This document shows, in pieces, positions 44,852 to 55,938 of a stretch of DNA of 64,000 nt (position 1 is its first letter; every line of letters begins with the position of its first letter). Position numbers and translations under genes: made by a program. The notes under the pieces are model-generated. The model was given only the letters and a program-made list of their open reading frames with translations. It did no database searches and had not been told where the DNA came from. Location of the stretch: the NCBI RefSeq assembly GCF_026212465.1, contig NC_080056.1, positions 5,345,017-5,409,016 of the forward strand. Direction: 5' to 3'. The stretch comes from Amaranthus tricolor. Its lineage: Eukaryota; Streptophyta; Magnoliopsida; Caryophyllales; Amaranthaceae.

Positions 44852-47800
44852 TATGTGGATATGTATTACAGCAAGTTTATGGTTATTTTGTTACCGGAAA
44901 AGGGCTTTACTTTTACTTATAATTTTTAATTTGCCTACTTGATTTTAAATAAATGATGTAATTCTAGTTACTTATCTTTTTTATATAGCTCTCTGAGCGC
45001 TTGCAGAAGCTTCTTGGGGTCAAACATGAACTTGAAGCTGGATTAGTTTGGTCTCTTATTCATCGGACAGATTTAGGTTCAGACTCGTCTGTTCCAGGTT
45101 TTCCACAAAGGGTAGAATGGAATTCTAAGTTGGCTGTCGCTCTGAATGTGATGGATGAATGTTTTTTGCCCATAATTGATAGGAGAAGTGGTATTAATAT
45201 GATTCACAATGTTCTCTTCAATAGTGGGTAAGAATCTTTATGCTTGAAATGTGACTATGTCCATCTTTTCATATCAAATGTGTATTTGACTTTTAGGTTA
45301 TGCCTTTTTATTGATCATCCCTTTATGAACCTAATAGAACTGCCAACTGTAAATTTTCTTGTTAGAGTGTTGGAATAACTTGGAAGTAATGATGAATTGT
45401 TCTTTTGACATTAAATCATGTAATTGAGTCACTTTTTCCATAGAATCGTGAGGTTTCCTGGTCTTAAAGGTGAAAAGAACTCGTGACACTAATTTATCAC
45501 TATATAGTAGAATAACTTGCCCTTTTTACTAGAGTGAAGATGTGTGGACACGTTTGCCAACAATTGTTTTGTTCCTATGGTTACTATGTCATTATATAGT
45601 CTACAAAAATGATTTCAGTAATCAGTAACTTTTGTTAGATTCTTCTGATTGGCTGAAAGCCTGCTGTCTTTTGTGGTTTAATATGAAAGCAAGCTATGTG
45701 CCTACATCAAAAGTGTCAACATTGTTCTCGATGGTTGAAATATTAAAGCTAGTATGAAGGCAATGCACAGAAAATAACCTACAGATTCTGAAGCATAGTA
45801 TGCCTAAATTAAAGCTATGTGTCTTTAATCTGAATCAATCAAATATCAAATTTCCTTTATCATAACACTGAGAAAGATTTCAATGACCTCTGAACTGAAT
45901 TAGGCTCAAGCTTTGTATTTAAGGGGGACTGTGAAGTTTATTACAACCCACAAGATACATGAGCATCAGATATGATAGTTATTCATGATGTTATGTGCAA
46001 GGTGTTGCATTGTTGTGCACTTGTGCTTGTAATGGACACAGGGAGTTATTTTCTATCTAGGCTTTGTTCACTTTTCTTTATTTTAAGAACTTGTTACTTA
46101 TTAGATCAAGTCAAATTGTGGAGATCTAAGTACATGAATCCACAGACTTCAAATGATAGGAAACTCTTGTCAATGATTTAGCTTATTGGTTTTGGATTGT
46201 AATGGTCTAGAGTAAATGACTCACTGAATCATTTGTGTTTCTTGTTTATATGAAGTTAAAGATAATATTTGCAATCAAGTGTCAATAAAAAATAACCTCT
46301 TCGTTATTACAAAGGAAAGGTTGTGTATGTCCAACCCCCCAAACGAGCCACTTGGCATTTGGGTATTGGCATTTTGCAGTTTGGTGGCAAATTGATTAGA
46401 GGGAAAGGGGCTGTATTCAAAATGTACAAACTTTTGAAGAATAGGAAAGTTGGTCCTTTTTTTGGAACTTTTAATAATCTATAAATAAGGCAGACCCTTA
46501 TTCAAGTAATTAATCCTCTTTATAAATGAACACAAACAAATTATGTATGAAATATTCACGAGCATTTACAATTTGAACATAAGAGTGTTTGATTTTGGCT
46601 CATTTGATAAATTAGTTCCAATTTTCTGTTCAGACTTATTTATTAACTTTAAGATCGAGTTTTGACCCAGCCTGGTCACGAATAGTTTTCAAACACTTGG
46701 TTCATCTACACTGCTAGACACTAGTGCCCAAATATTATACAAGTCAACCTCATATTTATTACTTTTTGCCAAGGTTCATAAGATAGACATAGAGATTAAT
46801 CCATTTGGGAGAGAAACACAATTAGATTTAGGTTTAACGCTGTGTGGTGCAGTGGTTACCAAAAGCTCAACATAGGCAAGCTTGTCAAGCAATCTCATGT
46901 GAAGCTCAAGTATTGCCCTTGAGCTACTGTATGTAAAGATTTTCGGAGAAAGGGAATACAATGGTAAAGTCAAAATTGGCTTGAATTTCATCTTTGTCTT
47001 AACAATTTAGATTCTAGCATAAGTAATGAATCTGTGGCACATATTGCTTTATCAACCCTAGATAAAAAGCTCCAATTCAAAGAAACCCTAAATAGCCGGT
47101 TAATTGTTAATTGCTAAATCCTGTTGGTTAGTTTGTGACAGAAATAGCCCACAAGCATCCTTTGGTGATGCCACACCTATTTTCTTTCTTCAATCTTTTT
47201 GATTTTTTAATCCTTTCATTGTCTTGTAACACTCTATTTAATTATCAGATTTAGTGTCTATTATAAACTTTTTTTTGAGATTCAGTGAGAGAAGAAAGGA
47301 TAAGGATGAAGGAAAGGAATGGAAGAAAAGTAGAAGAATGAATATGATGATATGGTTAACAGCCTGCAAGTTGTAACTATTGAAAGCTTACATATTACTG
47401 AGAACTCGAGCACTCAGCTTGCATCCCCAGATTAGAAAAATTTGTCACAATTTCCATGCCTTTTTTACTACCCTTTTTTTTATGCGCACTTCCCTGAAGC
47501 CCATTTTTCTCATTAACTGAAATTTCCTAGCTCAATTAAATGTATTATATTGTATCATTTTACCCTTGAGTCCACTCTGGATGTGCAGCATACTTTGTTA
47601 AATGATGATTACTAGTAAGTGTTAGTTTTGATAGTGCGTTCCCAAGTCCATGTCTGCATTTTGGACCCTTGAAAACGTGTCCCTGAGTTCTGAAAATTTG
47701 AATTTTATGTGTTTGACACTTGGATCCATACTTGATTCGGACACCAACAATACCCAAGTCCTGTCATCTTAGGATAAAGGTGTATTTCTTGTGCTGGAGG

Positions 47801-50800
47801 CACTTGCCATGTGCCTCTGCTCTGGGACCTTTACGCATCATAGAAACCGTGGGCCACTGAAGATTAAGGTGAAGATTGGATGCTTGGGGAGGTAGGTAGG
47901 ACCTAGGTTGATCTTTTTATCTCCCATACAGTCATGTCTCTTATCTACCCGAAGGTTGCAGTATGCAATGGGCTTTTAGGATAGAAAATCTTTAAGATTA
48001 ATTCTGTGTGTAGACCATTATTATTAAAATTTTGATTTGGAACTACGATGCTACGATCAATGATCTGGATCTTAAGGATTGTAATGTTGATAGGATCTTA
48101 AAATTCTAATTGGAATTGAATTTTAACGAGTAGAATCAGAATATGATTCTACAATCTGATGCAACAAATTTAATCTCAATTATAATCAATTTTTCTTATG
48201 AACCATTTTTCACTAATTTCTTTTTCACGCACACGTATATTTGAAAATATTTAATACTTATATCATATTGTAGTTCTTCACTGATATGGAGTTTTTAAAC
48301 TGATTATTGAATGCTTTTCCGCTTTATTCCTTAAAAATAAAATTAAAAAGCTTTATCACAATTGCAAACTTTTGAAATGAATACTTATGACTAGAGGCTC
48401 ATCATCATCACACCTAGTATATCGCGCTACTCATAGCAACAATAATTAGAGTCTGATTGAAGTTTATTACTGAAGACTAATAATTGTAACATTTTTAAGT
48501 TCATTATATAACTGATTTTACTGATTCGATACAATCATATCCCTTGTATTCCAGGTAGGATCTCGCCTGACCTTGATAACCTTGGTATAGTCCATCTCAA
48601 AGTTTATGTGTGTTGTTAATATATCTTGAAATTTGGTTCTTTTCTTTGCTGGAACAATTTTGATGTCTAGCAATATGCTATGTTATTTTTGTACCAATGT
48701 CCTATATCATGCTGACAGAACCAGAGTATTGAACTGATTGCCTTTTTTCTCTACACAGGTCAAATATCACTAGACTTAACTACAGTTCCTATTACACAGC
48801 CATACTGGAGAAAGGTGATGAAATAGTATCTGCTGCTTCTATCAGGTAAGATTGCATAGCTTCATGGTGGTAAGAGTTGCTATGGTTTTTTGTTGACACA
48901 TGCGTATGCTCCCATGATGATAGGTTATCGTATTGGATTGCCATTCAACAGATAAGTTGTGTTATTGTGATTTTTTGATTATCATGGTGGTTTGTACATG
49001 CACAATTAAACTGTATGGTTTATATTTGTTTACTATTCATCATCTCTCATGTCTCCCAACACCCTGAGGCATCGTAAAAGTGTAAAGATAACTGTGATAC
49101 AGTAGTACAGAACCTACAAGCTAGAAGGGGGTGGCAGTATCAAAATTGGAATATTATACAATTAGATCCCCTTTGAACTATGCTCTTTGAGTGTTGGAGT
49201 TTAAGAATTTTAGAAAATATAGTTGAAGACCTTATAGTAACAGTGAGAGATTGGGAGAAATATTGCAACTTGAGAATATTTTACTTATTACTCATTACTC
49301 AATTCAAGTAGGTTACTTGATGAGCTGAGCTGAGCTGAGCTGAGAGCTAGGCCTAAAATTTGCTAGTTCTAGAAGCTTGAGCATACCTTTAGTTGTTATC
49401 ATCCCTACTCATGAGTTACAAAGTGAAGGCCTAAGCCGCTTTTGACCATTATTGTTTGGTCTCTTCAGAGAGAATGCTTTTTGGTTCATTCTTTCAGTTT
49501 AGTTTGTTTAGGTCCTGTTTGGTATCAAGCCTCCTTAACCATTCTAGGTAGTGTCTTCATAGACAATACTTATAGTTTATGACAGTGTGATGTTAAATTA
49601 GTCATGATGATTTTAATAAGAGGTGGTTTCCATTTTTCCTTTGTTTTGCACAAAAACTGAAGTAGAAACAGAAAGCGATAATGAAAAGGCCCTTATTTTT
49701 CTTTTGGCTTCTGTATGTGTCATCAAAATCCATGAAATATATTCTTCTTTTGCTTTTCTTTTTCTCATCCCGCAATATCCTCTCATTTCACTGATATTCC
49801 ACTGTTAGCCAAGTCATTTGACAGTATGATAAGCTTCTGCATGTTAGAAACTTTTTGCATGCTTGGTTTTGTATGATGATACAAATACAATATCCTCCCC
49901 CCCTTCCTGTTCGTTTCCTCCTTCTAGAGTCCATTAATTACTCATATGGCAATTATTTTATGTAAATTTTATCTTTCCGCTTAACTGAAATGTGTCGTCT
50001 TTCTTTGCTTCAGAATACGTGGTACAGACTTTGCTGAGATGCCATTCATTGGAACCCGTCACATCTACAGGCGACAGGGGATGTGCCGTCGCCTTTTCTC
50101 GGCCATTGAATCGGTATGAATTATAGCTGTCACGTATGCATTGTGCCCGATGTTTATGTTTTTTCATGGAAAAATGAATTTAATGGGACATTTTACATCG
50201 TAACTGTTATAGATGTCCTATGATCATGTTTTTACATGGAAAATGAAATTTAAAATATGGAAATTCTAACGATGTGCTATTGGCTTTTCTACATGGTAGA
50301 CAATTTTTTAATTCACATGGTAACTCTGAACTATGGTACAATAGACTAACATGGCTCAGCTAATTGAGAAAGTTAACATGATCGTTAAAAATATGATATT
50401 ACTAAAATTCCCTGAAGTTTTCTATCATCATAATCCAATCTAATCACCAGTAGTCCCCCTACTTGACCTTTATATCAATTATAATTCAGCTTAGTTAACG
50501 CTAATCCTAAAATATATGTTATTAATTATTATCAAAACTAAAAAATGCTATTCCTTATACAAATGTTTATTAAACATTATTTAACCTGGATAACACTAAT
50601 TCTAATTAAAATGTTTACTAACTGTAATTTAACATATTACTTAAAACTAATAAAATTAATTAAAACTTAAATAAGCTAAAGAAAAAACCCGTCCTCCCCT
50701 GCTGCGACATCTGATCTTACAGTGGCAAAAAAAAAAAAACTATTTCCTGAAGTTCTTGAGAACTGAGTTCTCAATACAAAATGATCAGGAATATTAATGT

Positions 50801-53800
50801 TATTGAACAAGCCGTATTTGCTACACCCTGAACAATATATAATCAATTTTTCAAGTACCCTCCAACTTCTATCAATGAGAATTGCAGATCGAGCATCATT
50901 TTGGGAGCTCTAGTCTTACCAACGCTTTCCATATTACCCTCTTCAAAATCATCAGACCATTTACAAGCACAAGTGAAGGCTGCATTCAACTTAGGATTCC
51001 AATTAACTCGTTCAAAATTATGGATATTCGTTTATGCAATGATTAGGCAGAATTAATGGGTATGGATTTACGTATCCTATTTTAAGCTAGTACTCAGAAA
51101 TTGAAAAATAGTCTAATAGGAAAATGAGACATCCAATGTTTATGTCATGAATGGCAAGCTTAATATTTATGGATATTAGTTCCTGAAAAAAAGATAATCA
51201 TGAGTGGTTGTCTGTTTTTTCTATTTTGTTGAACTGTGAGGGAAGGGCAGAAATTGCAGGGAAAGGGGAGGTGAGGGTCGCTAGGGCTGCAGAGGAAGAG
51301 CAGGGAGATGATAGCAGGGAAAGGGGTAGAGGGAATGAGATGTGGTGATCCTGGCGAGCAGGGGAGGGGAGGGGGTTAGCAAGAGAGGGGATAAGAGGGT
51401 TGGGGAGAGGGTGGGCATGGGGCAGAGAAGGGGATAAGTTTATTAAAAGGTAAAGACGTAATAGACACATGATTTCTGAGGAGGATGCCAAATACTAACA
51501 CAGGAGCAATTATGGTGTATTGGTATTTGATTCCTTCCATAATTAAGCAAGAGTGTTGAAGAAAAGAATGGTAAAGCATCTGTAATATGCTGTTAGAGGT
51601 CCCTTCTTAAATGTTCTGTTTATAGTAATGTGAGCTGATGTACAAATTTATGTTAGTTTACTGAATACTATGTTAGATACCTGGTCCAATCTTTCGCCCC
51701 AAAAAAGATAAAACAAAAAGGTTCTGGGCTGTGCATACTGGTTCTAAGGTTGCCAGTGTCATGATTTACTATGGATGCAGTACAGTGCAAACTCAAATAT
51801 AATTAAATAGATTGCTTGAAAAGCTAAATAAGGAGCAGGTGGATTAGATTATAAACAAAAATATGATACGGAACCTTTTCTAGGGTGTTGGAAGTAAAAG
51901 CTACAAATTGTTAGAATGGAGATGATAGGTGATTGAATCATGAAGAATACGGGCATTGTTGGGTAGTAAAGATTGATTCCATTGGGTTTCTTATAATCTC
52001 TTGCATAAAGTATTGACTGCTTCCACCAGTATTTGTGGAGACTCCATTTGATTAAAACAAGGAATTCTAGTATATACCATGATGACAATTGTTTCTGTTT
52101 CCTACCAATGAATTTAATGAATATCTTGTGACATGTTTTTTCCGCTGAACTGAAATTATTATGATGCATTAATTGTTACCTTTTTTAGTGCTATTCAGAT
52201 TCTTGTTTGTGATTAGCTCATCTTGTATAGCCATGTCCACTATTCTATGAACTTTTGTACAACTACCTGCTTTCTTAGATTTTTGTTGTCTGTTGAATAT
52301 CTCCAGTTTCCAATAGAATACAGATGTTTAGATCACGTGGAATATGCATTATCATCAGTGTGTTGTATGCTTCGTACAAATATAATAATATGGTGTCTTC
52401 TTTATCAGGCTCTCCGTTCTCTCAAAGTTGAGAGGCTGATAATTCCTGCCATTTCAGAGTTGATGGATACCTGGACTATTGTTTTTGGTTTTTGTACTCT
52501 TAAAGAATCAGATAAACAAGACACGAAGATTGGAAATATGTTGGTGTTTCCAGGAACTGATATGCTCCAAAAGAAACTATTGGATCAAGACAGCCTTGAG
52601 AGAGATTCAGCTGGTAAGCAGTGGTTTGAGCATTTGATCATTCGAGTAGTGTTGAATTGAAGTTTAAATATGGACACCTTAATTTTGTTCTTGTAGCTGC
52701 TGATTCATTTGAAAATGGTCTCAATGCACCAGTTGTGCCCAGTTTGAGAAAGGAATCTGATTTGGACTCCCCTCCTGGGCCCTCCAGTGCTGCTCTGGAA
52801 CCTGATGATGAGGAAATAAAAGATGCATCTGTTACTGATTTTGGTTCTAAAGATATTGTTTGTTCCGATGGAAATTTCTTGCATGGTGTTTCCGCAAATC
52901 ATTGTGAAGAAGTTGATCCAACTTTGGCTACTGAAAACGAGAAGGAGAAAGATAAATCTATTCCTGATTTTGGCTCTCAAGATATGATTTGCACAAATGA
53001 AATCTCCCTGCAAGGTGCTTCTGCTGATTGTTTTGGGGGAATTGAGTCCTTTCCCTCTGAAAATGAGAGGATGAAAGACAAATCTGTTGCTGATAATTGT
53101 TATGAAGGCACAAATAGAAACTTCTTGCATGTTGACAAAGATACACCACCACCATTGCTTACAGAAAAGGATAAGAAAGAAAAAGCTATCTCTGATTTTG
53201 GCTCTGAACATATGATTTGCAAAAATGAAATCAGTGCTTCTGCTGATTGTTTTGTAGGAATTGAGCCGTTACCCACTAAGAATGAGGGTATAAAAATCAA
53301 ATCTGTTGCTGATGTTGGTACTGAAGATATAATTTGCGCAGATGGGAATTCCTTGCATGGTGCTACAGATAATTGTGAATTGAAGCCGTCTTCACCCACT
53401 GAGAATGACGAGATAAAAGGCGAAACTGTTGCTGATTTTGGTTCTGAAGACATGGCTCAAACAGATGGAAATCATCTGCATGGTGTTTCTTCTGATTATT
53501 GTGAAGAAGTTAAGCCACCTTTGCCTACTGAAAATATGGAGATGAAAGAAAAATCTGTTTCCTCTTGTAGCGAAGAACCCGAGCCTTCTTTGCCTACTGA
53601 AAATGTTGAGGCGAAGAGCAGATCTGATTTTGATGGCTCTCAAAATAGGGTTCTACCAGAAGAAAAATATCTGTGCAATGCTTCCACAGATTGTTGCAAA
53701 GTAGAGACTTCACCTACTGCTTCCCCACATGAATGCAGTGACGAGAAGTCTACTGAGAATGAGGAGAGGAAGGACCCATGTGTTGCTGATTTTGCATCTC

Positions 53801-54288
53801 AAGTCATGGTTTGTGCAGAAGAAAATTTTGTTAGTAATGCTTCGTCAAATTGTTGCGAAGATGGCAAGTCTTTGCCTTCTGTTTCCCCGTGTAATTCCAA
53901 TAATGAGAAGCCTTCTTTGCACGTTGTTTCTGACAGAACCAGTACAGATTCTGCTGATCAACCAAAGAACAGTGCGTCTAGAATTGATTTTGTAAGTTCT
54001 CAAATAAGAGAAGCAATGCCCATTGATGATGTGCCATGCAGATCTCCACAAGACCCTAGTGATAGCACTGTTGTCATAGAGAAGACAACGCCTGATTCTT
54101 ATGGTGGAATTACCGAGCAGCCAACTTTGGAAGGTGACGGGCAGCATTTTGAAGTTGATAATGTTCAACCAAGTGATTCATCCTGGGAAGGTTTTGTCAA
54201 TACCGAAGTTCCTCCCTCTATTTGTGACGATGGTAATATTGGGGCTATTTTACCGTCCACCAAGCTCAATGATCAAAGTCCCTTGTGA
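41125..54288 (+). CDS. PHD-finger/GNAT chromatin protein, IDM1/ROS4-like class, complete (8 exons, 1509 aa)
   Basis: This is a nuclear protein with the domain set of INCREASED DNA METHYLATION 1 (ROS4) and relatives, which read histone marks and acetylate histones in active DNA demethylation. Exons: 41125-43218, 43983-44115, 44225-44304, 44989-45227, 48759-48845, 50014-50113, 52409-52613 and 52697-54288, all GT..AG and in frame to TGA. Domains: a basic/acidic N-terminus; a conserved block at 355-415 ([20 protein letters not shown]); a TIFY/Jas-binding-like domain at about 563-640 ([16 protein letters not shown]); a PHD finger at 670-712 with C671, C674, C683, C686, H691, C694, C707 and C710 (C4HC3); and a GNAT fold at about 800-960, with the acetyl-CoA loop [13 protein letters not shown] at 894-906. 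The tail (981-1509) is acidic and made of degenerate ~40-residue repeats. Many family members with this architecture exist, so which paralogue this is, and whether it is catalytically active, are unproven. Confidence 0.94.
44816..44848. repeat. Poly-T run of 33 in PHD/GNAT gene intron 3
   Basis: A homopolymer of T about 140 bases before the exon 4 acceptor. It creates a Phe-rich spurious frame. Confidence 0.9.
45228..48758 (+). other. Intron 4 of the PHD/GNAT gene (3.5 kb)
   Basis: There is no exon here. The donor (GG|GTAAGAA) and acceptor (CTACACAG|G) are clear and keep frame. At 47570-47760 a segment with ACGTGTCC, TGAGTTC and GACACTTGGATCCATA resembles, in inverted sense, words at 58900-59360 in the bZIP gene, and is probably a dispersed repeat. 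The reading frame at 46776-46991 (minus) has no recognisable homology to me. Confidence 0.7.
50114..52408 (+). other. Intron 6 of the PHD/GNAT gene (2.3 kb)
   Basis: There is no exon here. It contains a purine-rich tract at 51236-51440 with many runs of three or more G on the sense strand. The tract gives a low-complexity Pro/Ser/Leu frame on the other strand. The rest is unremarkable AT-rich sequence. Confidence 0.7.
52820..53860 (+). repeat. Degenerate ~120-bp coding repeats in exon 8 of the PHD/GNAT gene
   Basis: Anchors GAT TTT GG(T/C) (T/A)CT at 52837, 52966, 53193, 53311 and 53433 are spaced 118-129 bp or about twice that. Each is followed at similar distances by a DGN/NEIS segment, a (S/T)AD(N)C segment and a PTEN(D/E) segment. 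Roughly eight to nine units, the last ones strongly diverged, make up much of the C-terminal tail. Confidence 0.8.
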
Positions 54289-55938
54289 TTTGGACAGAAG
54301 ATGATGAGACTGGTGTGGCTTTTACTTCGACAGCCTTTAGGTGACGTCATGATCCTATATGTGCAAACCCTAATAGGGAGCTTTGCTTGGTCTTTTTGAA
54401 TCAAGGATGACTTTTAGGAAGAAATTTAGGTTTCTGTAGTGTACCTTCATTTTTAATGTCCTCTGTTCATGAGCTTATTCCAAGTTTTACGTGCACTTAA
54501 TTTTGTTGAGTTGTCCGAGCCATTTTCTTGTGCCGTCAGTAGAACTGGCTGTGCGTCAAAGACTTTCTTTGTAAAGGGTTCAATTAAATGGTCTTCAAAG
54601 GTTAGCTGACTAGAGGGTAGTCTACATCGATGCAGCAAAGTTTTGGAGATGGATCTTCTGCAGTAGATTTTGTAATGAACCCAATGTAACTTTAGTATCT
54701 ATATATAAATTTGCGTATAGATATAAAGGGCAGTTATCATAGGCCCATTGTCATGTGTATTTTGTATTGGTTCGTCTCATGACAGCAATTGTTGCAGTTT
54801 ATTTGTATGTGGAATTTTAACATGAATCTGATTTATGAAATTATCTGGTTGTAAACTGATTTTCGCACTATCTGAAATTTCCTACTCTATTCGGAATAAT
54901 AAATTTGCTATAATTTGCTCCTCAGCTTAATTTCTTATTTTGGTCATAACTACATTCAATTATCTTGGTCTTTCTATAAATCTCATCCGCAGTTCTACCT
55001 ATTTATTTAAGCCACATTCATTAAAATTCAGATTCTTTTTACCGGTTTACACATTTTTTTCGGTCCCCTGACGTTCAAATCGAGTATATTATCCCTTGAA
55101 AGGATGGGGTGCTACTCTTAGCTCAGCCAGTCTCTTGATATCCTCACAGCCTCATCATCGACTTCCTCTTGAATATAGTCAGTTATATCTTGCACATCAC
55201 TATCGTTCCTCCTATATTTATCTAAAGCAGCAAAGTCGTTATTAGTGATAACAGAAGCTCTAGGGAGTAATATCATATTATCATGCCTCCTACCTTTCGA
55301 TCTATAGGTTCGAAACCATCAGCATCAATCTCCTTTCCTTTGTCGTATTCCTTTGGCACTTTCGGAAAACATGGTCTTCCTTACCAGCTTTGCAACTAGC
55401 TATTTCATGCAAACTGATTACAAGAAAAATTCTCAACCAAGAAAAGACCCTTATCACACCAGCTGATGTTGGTTTAGATCTCAATTCATTATATTCAGAA
55501 ACAATATGTACACATTCACTCAGTAACTTCAAACTAAATGAATAAAGCAATGACCAGACTGGAGCTTGAATACAAATAAATGAATGAATAACACACTAAA
55601 CCCAATAAGGCTCAGGACGATTACACCTACATGGACTTTACCAGTTCCATGACAAGTTCAATCAACAATGTGAACACGAGATTCCACTATGTCGAGGGAA
55701 CCATCTTGGAGATGGTAACATGGTAAAATTCTGATTCTTACACCAGCTAATGCCTACAACAACAAACTGGGAAGAGACCCATTACGAATCCCAGAATACG
55801 AAGCTTACAAACGGAGTAAACATTACAACATGTAGGTTTTCACCTGTACTTATAAGCGACAAGATAAACTAAAAAGTTGCAAACTGATGAAATACACAAC
55901 TAAACATATTACTCATATTTCTTCATGATTGCTGACCT
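54289..55938. other. Tail-to-tail spacer between the PHD/GNAT and bZIP genes
   Basis: The 3' UTRs of both convergent genes lie at the margins. The centre contains a coding-like remnant on the minus strand (55118-55550), listed separately. I see no complete gene. Confidence 0.65.
55118..55550 (-). pseudogene. Unidentified coding-like remnant (probable pseudogene fragment)
   Basis: The minus strand carries three joined open stretches in different frames. The first gives GVIRVFSWLRIFLVISLHEI (about 55550-55370). The second gives VPKEYDKGKEIDADGFEPID (about 55365-55305). The last runs about 60 codons to a TAA at 55118-55120 and includes LLPRASVITNNDFAALDKY and DVQDITDYIQEEVDDEAVRI. The charged, protein-like composition and absence of stops in the last stretch suggest former coding sequence broken by frameshifts. 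I do not recognise the family. There are no clear splice borders between the stretches. Confidence 0.4.

Noticed and set aside
46776..46991. 71-codon minus-strand frame in PHD/GNAT intron 4
   Set aside because: The composition is protein-like but I recognise no family, there are no splice or promoter signals, and it lies wholly inside an intron.
51198..51579. Pro/Ser/Leu-rich frames on the minus strand
   Set aside because: They are antisense to the purine-rich tract in a PHD/GNAT intron and are low-complexity only.
52705..53643. Long minus-strand frames opposite exon 8 of the PHD/GNAT gene
   Set aside because: They are shadow frames of the repeat-bearing coding exon. Their regularity follows from the repeats on the plus strand.
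55301..55320. GGTTCGAAACC, a perfect pol III B box
   Set aside because: No matching A box at tRNA spacing and no cloverleaf. It lies within the coding-like remnant, where it is read as protein sequence.
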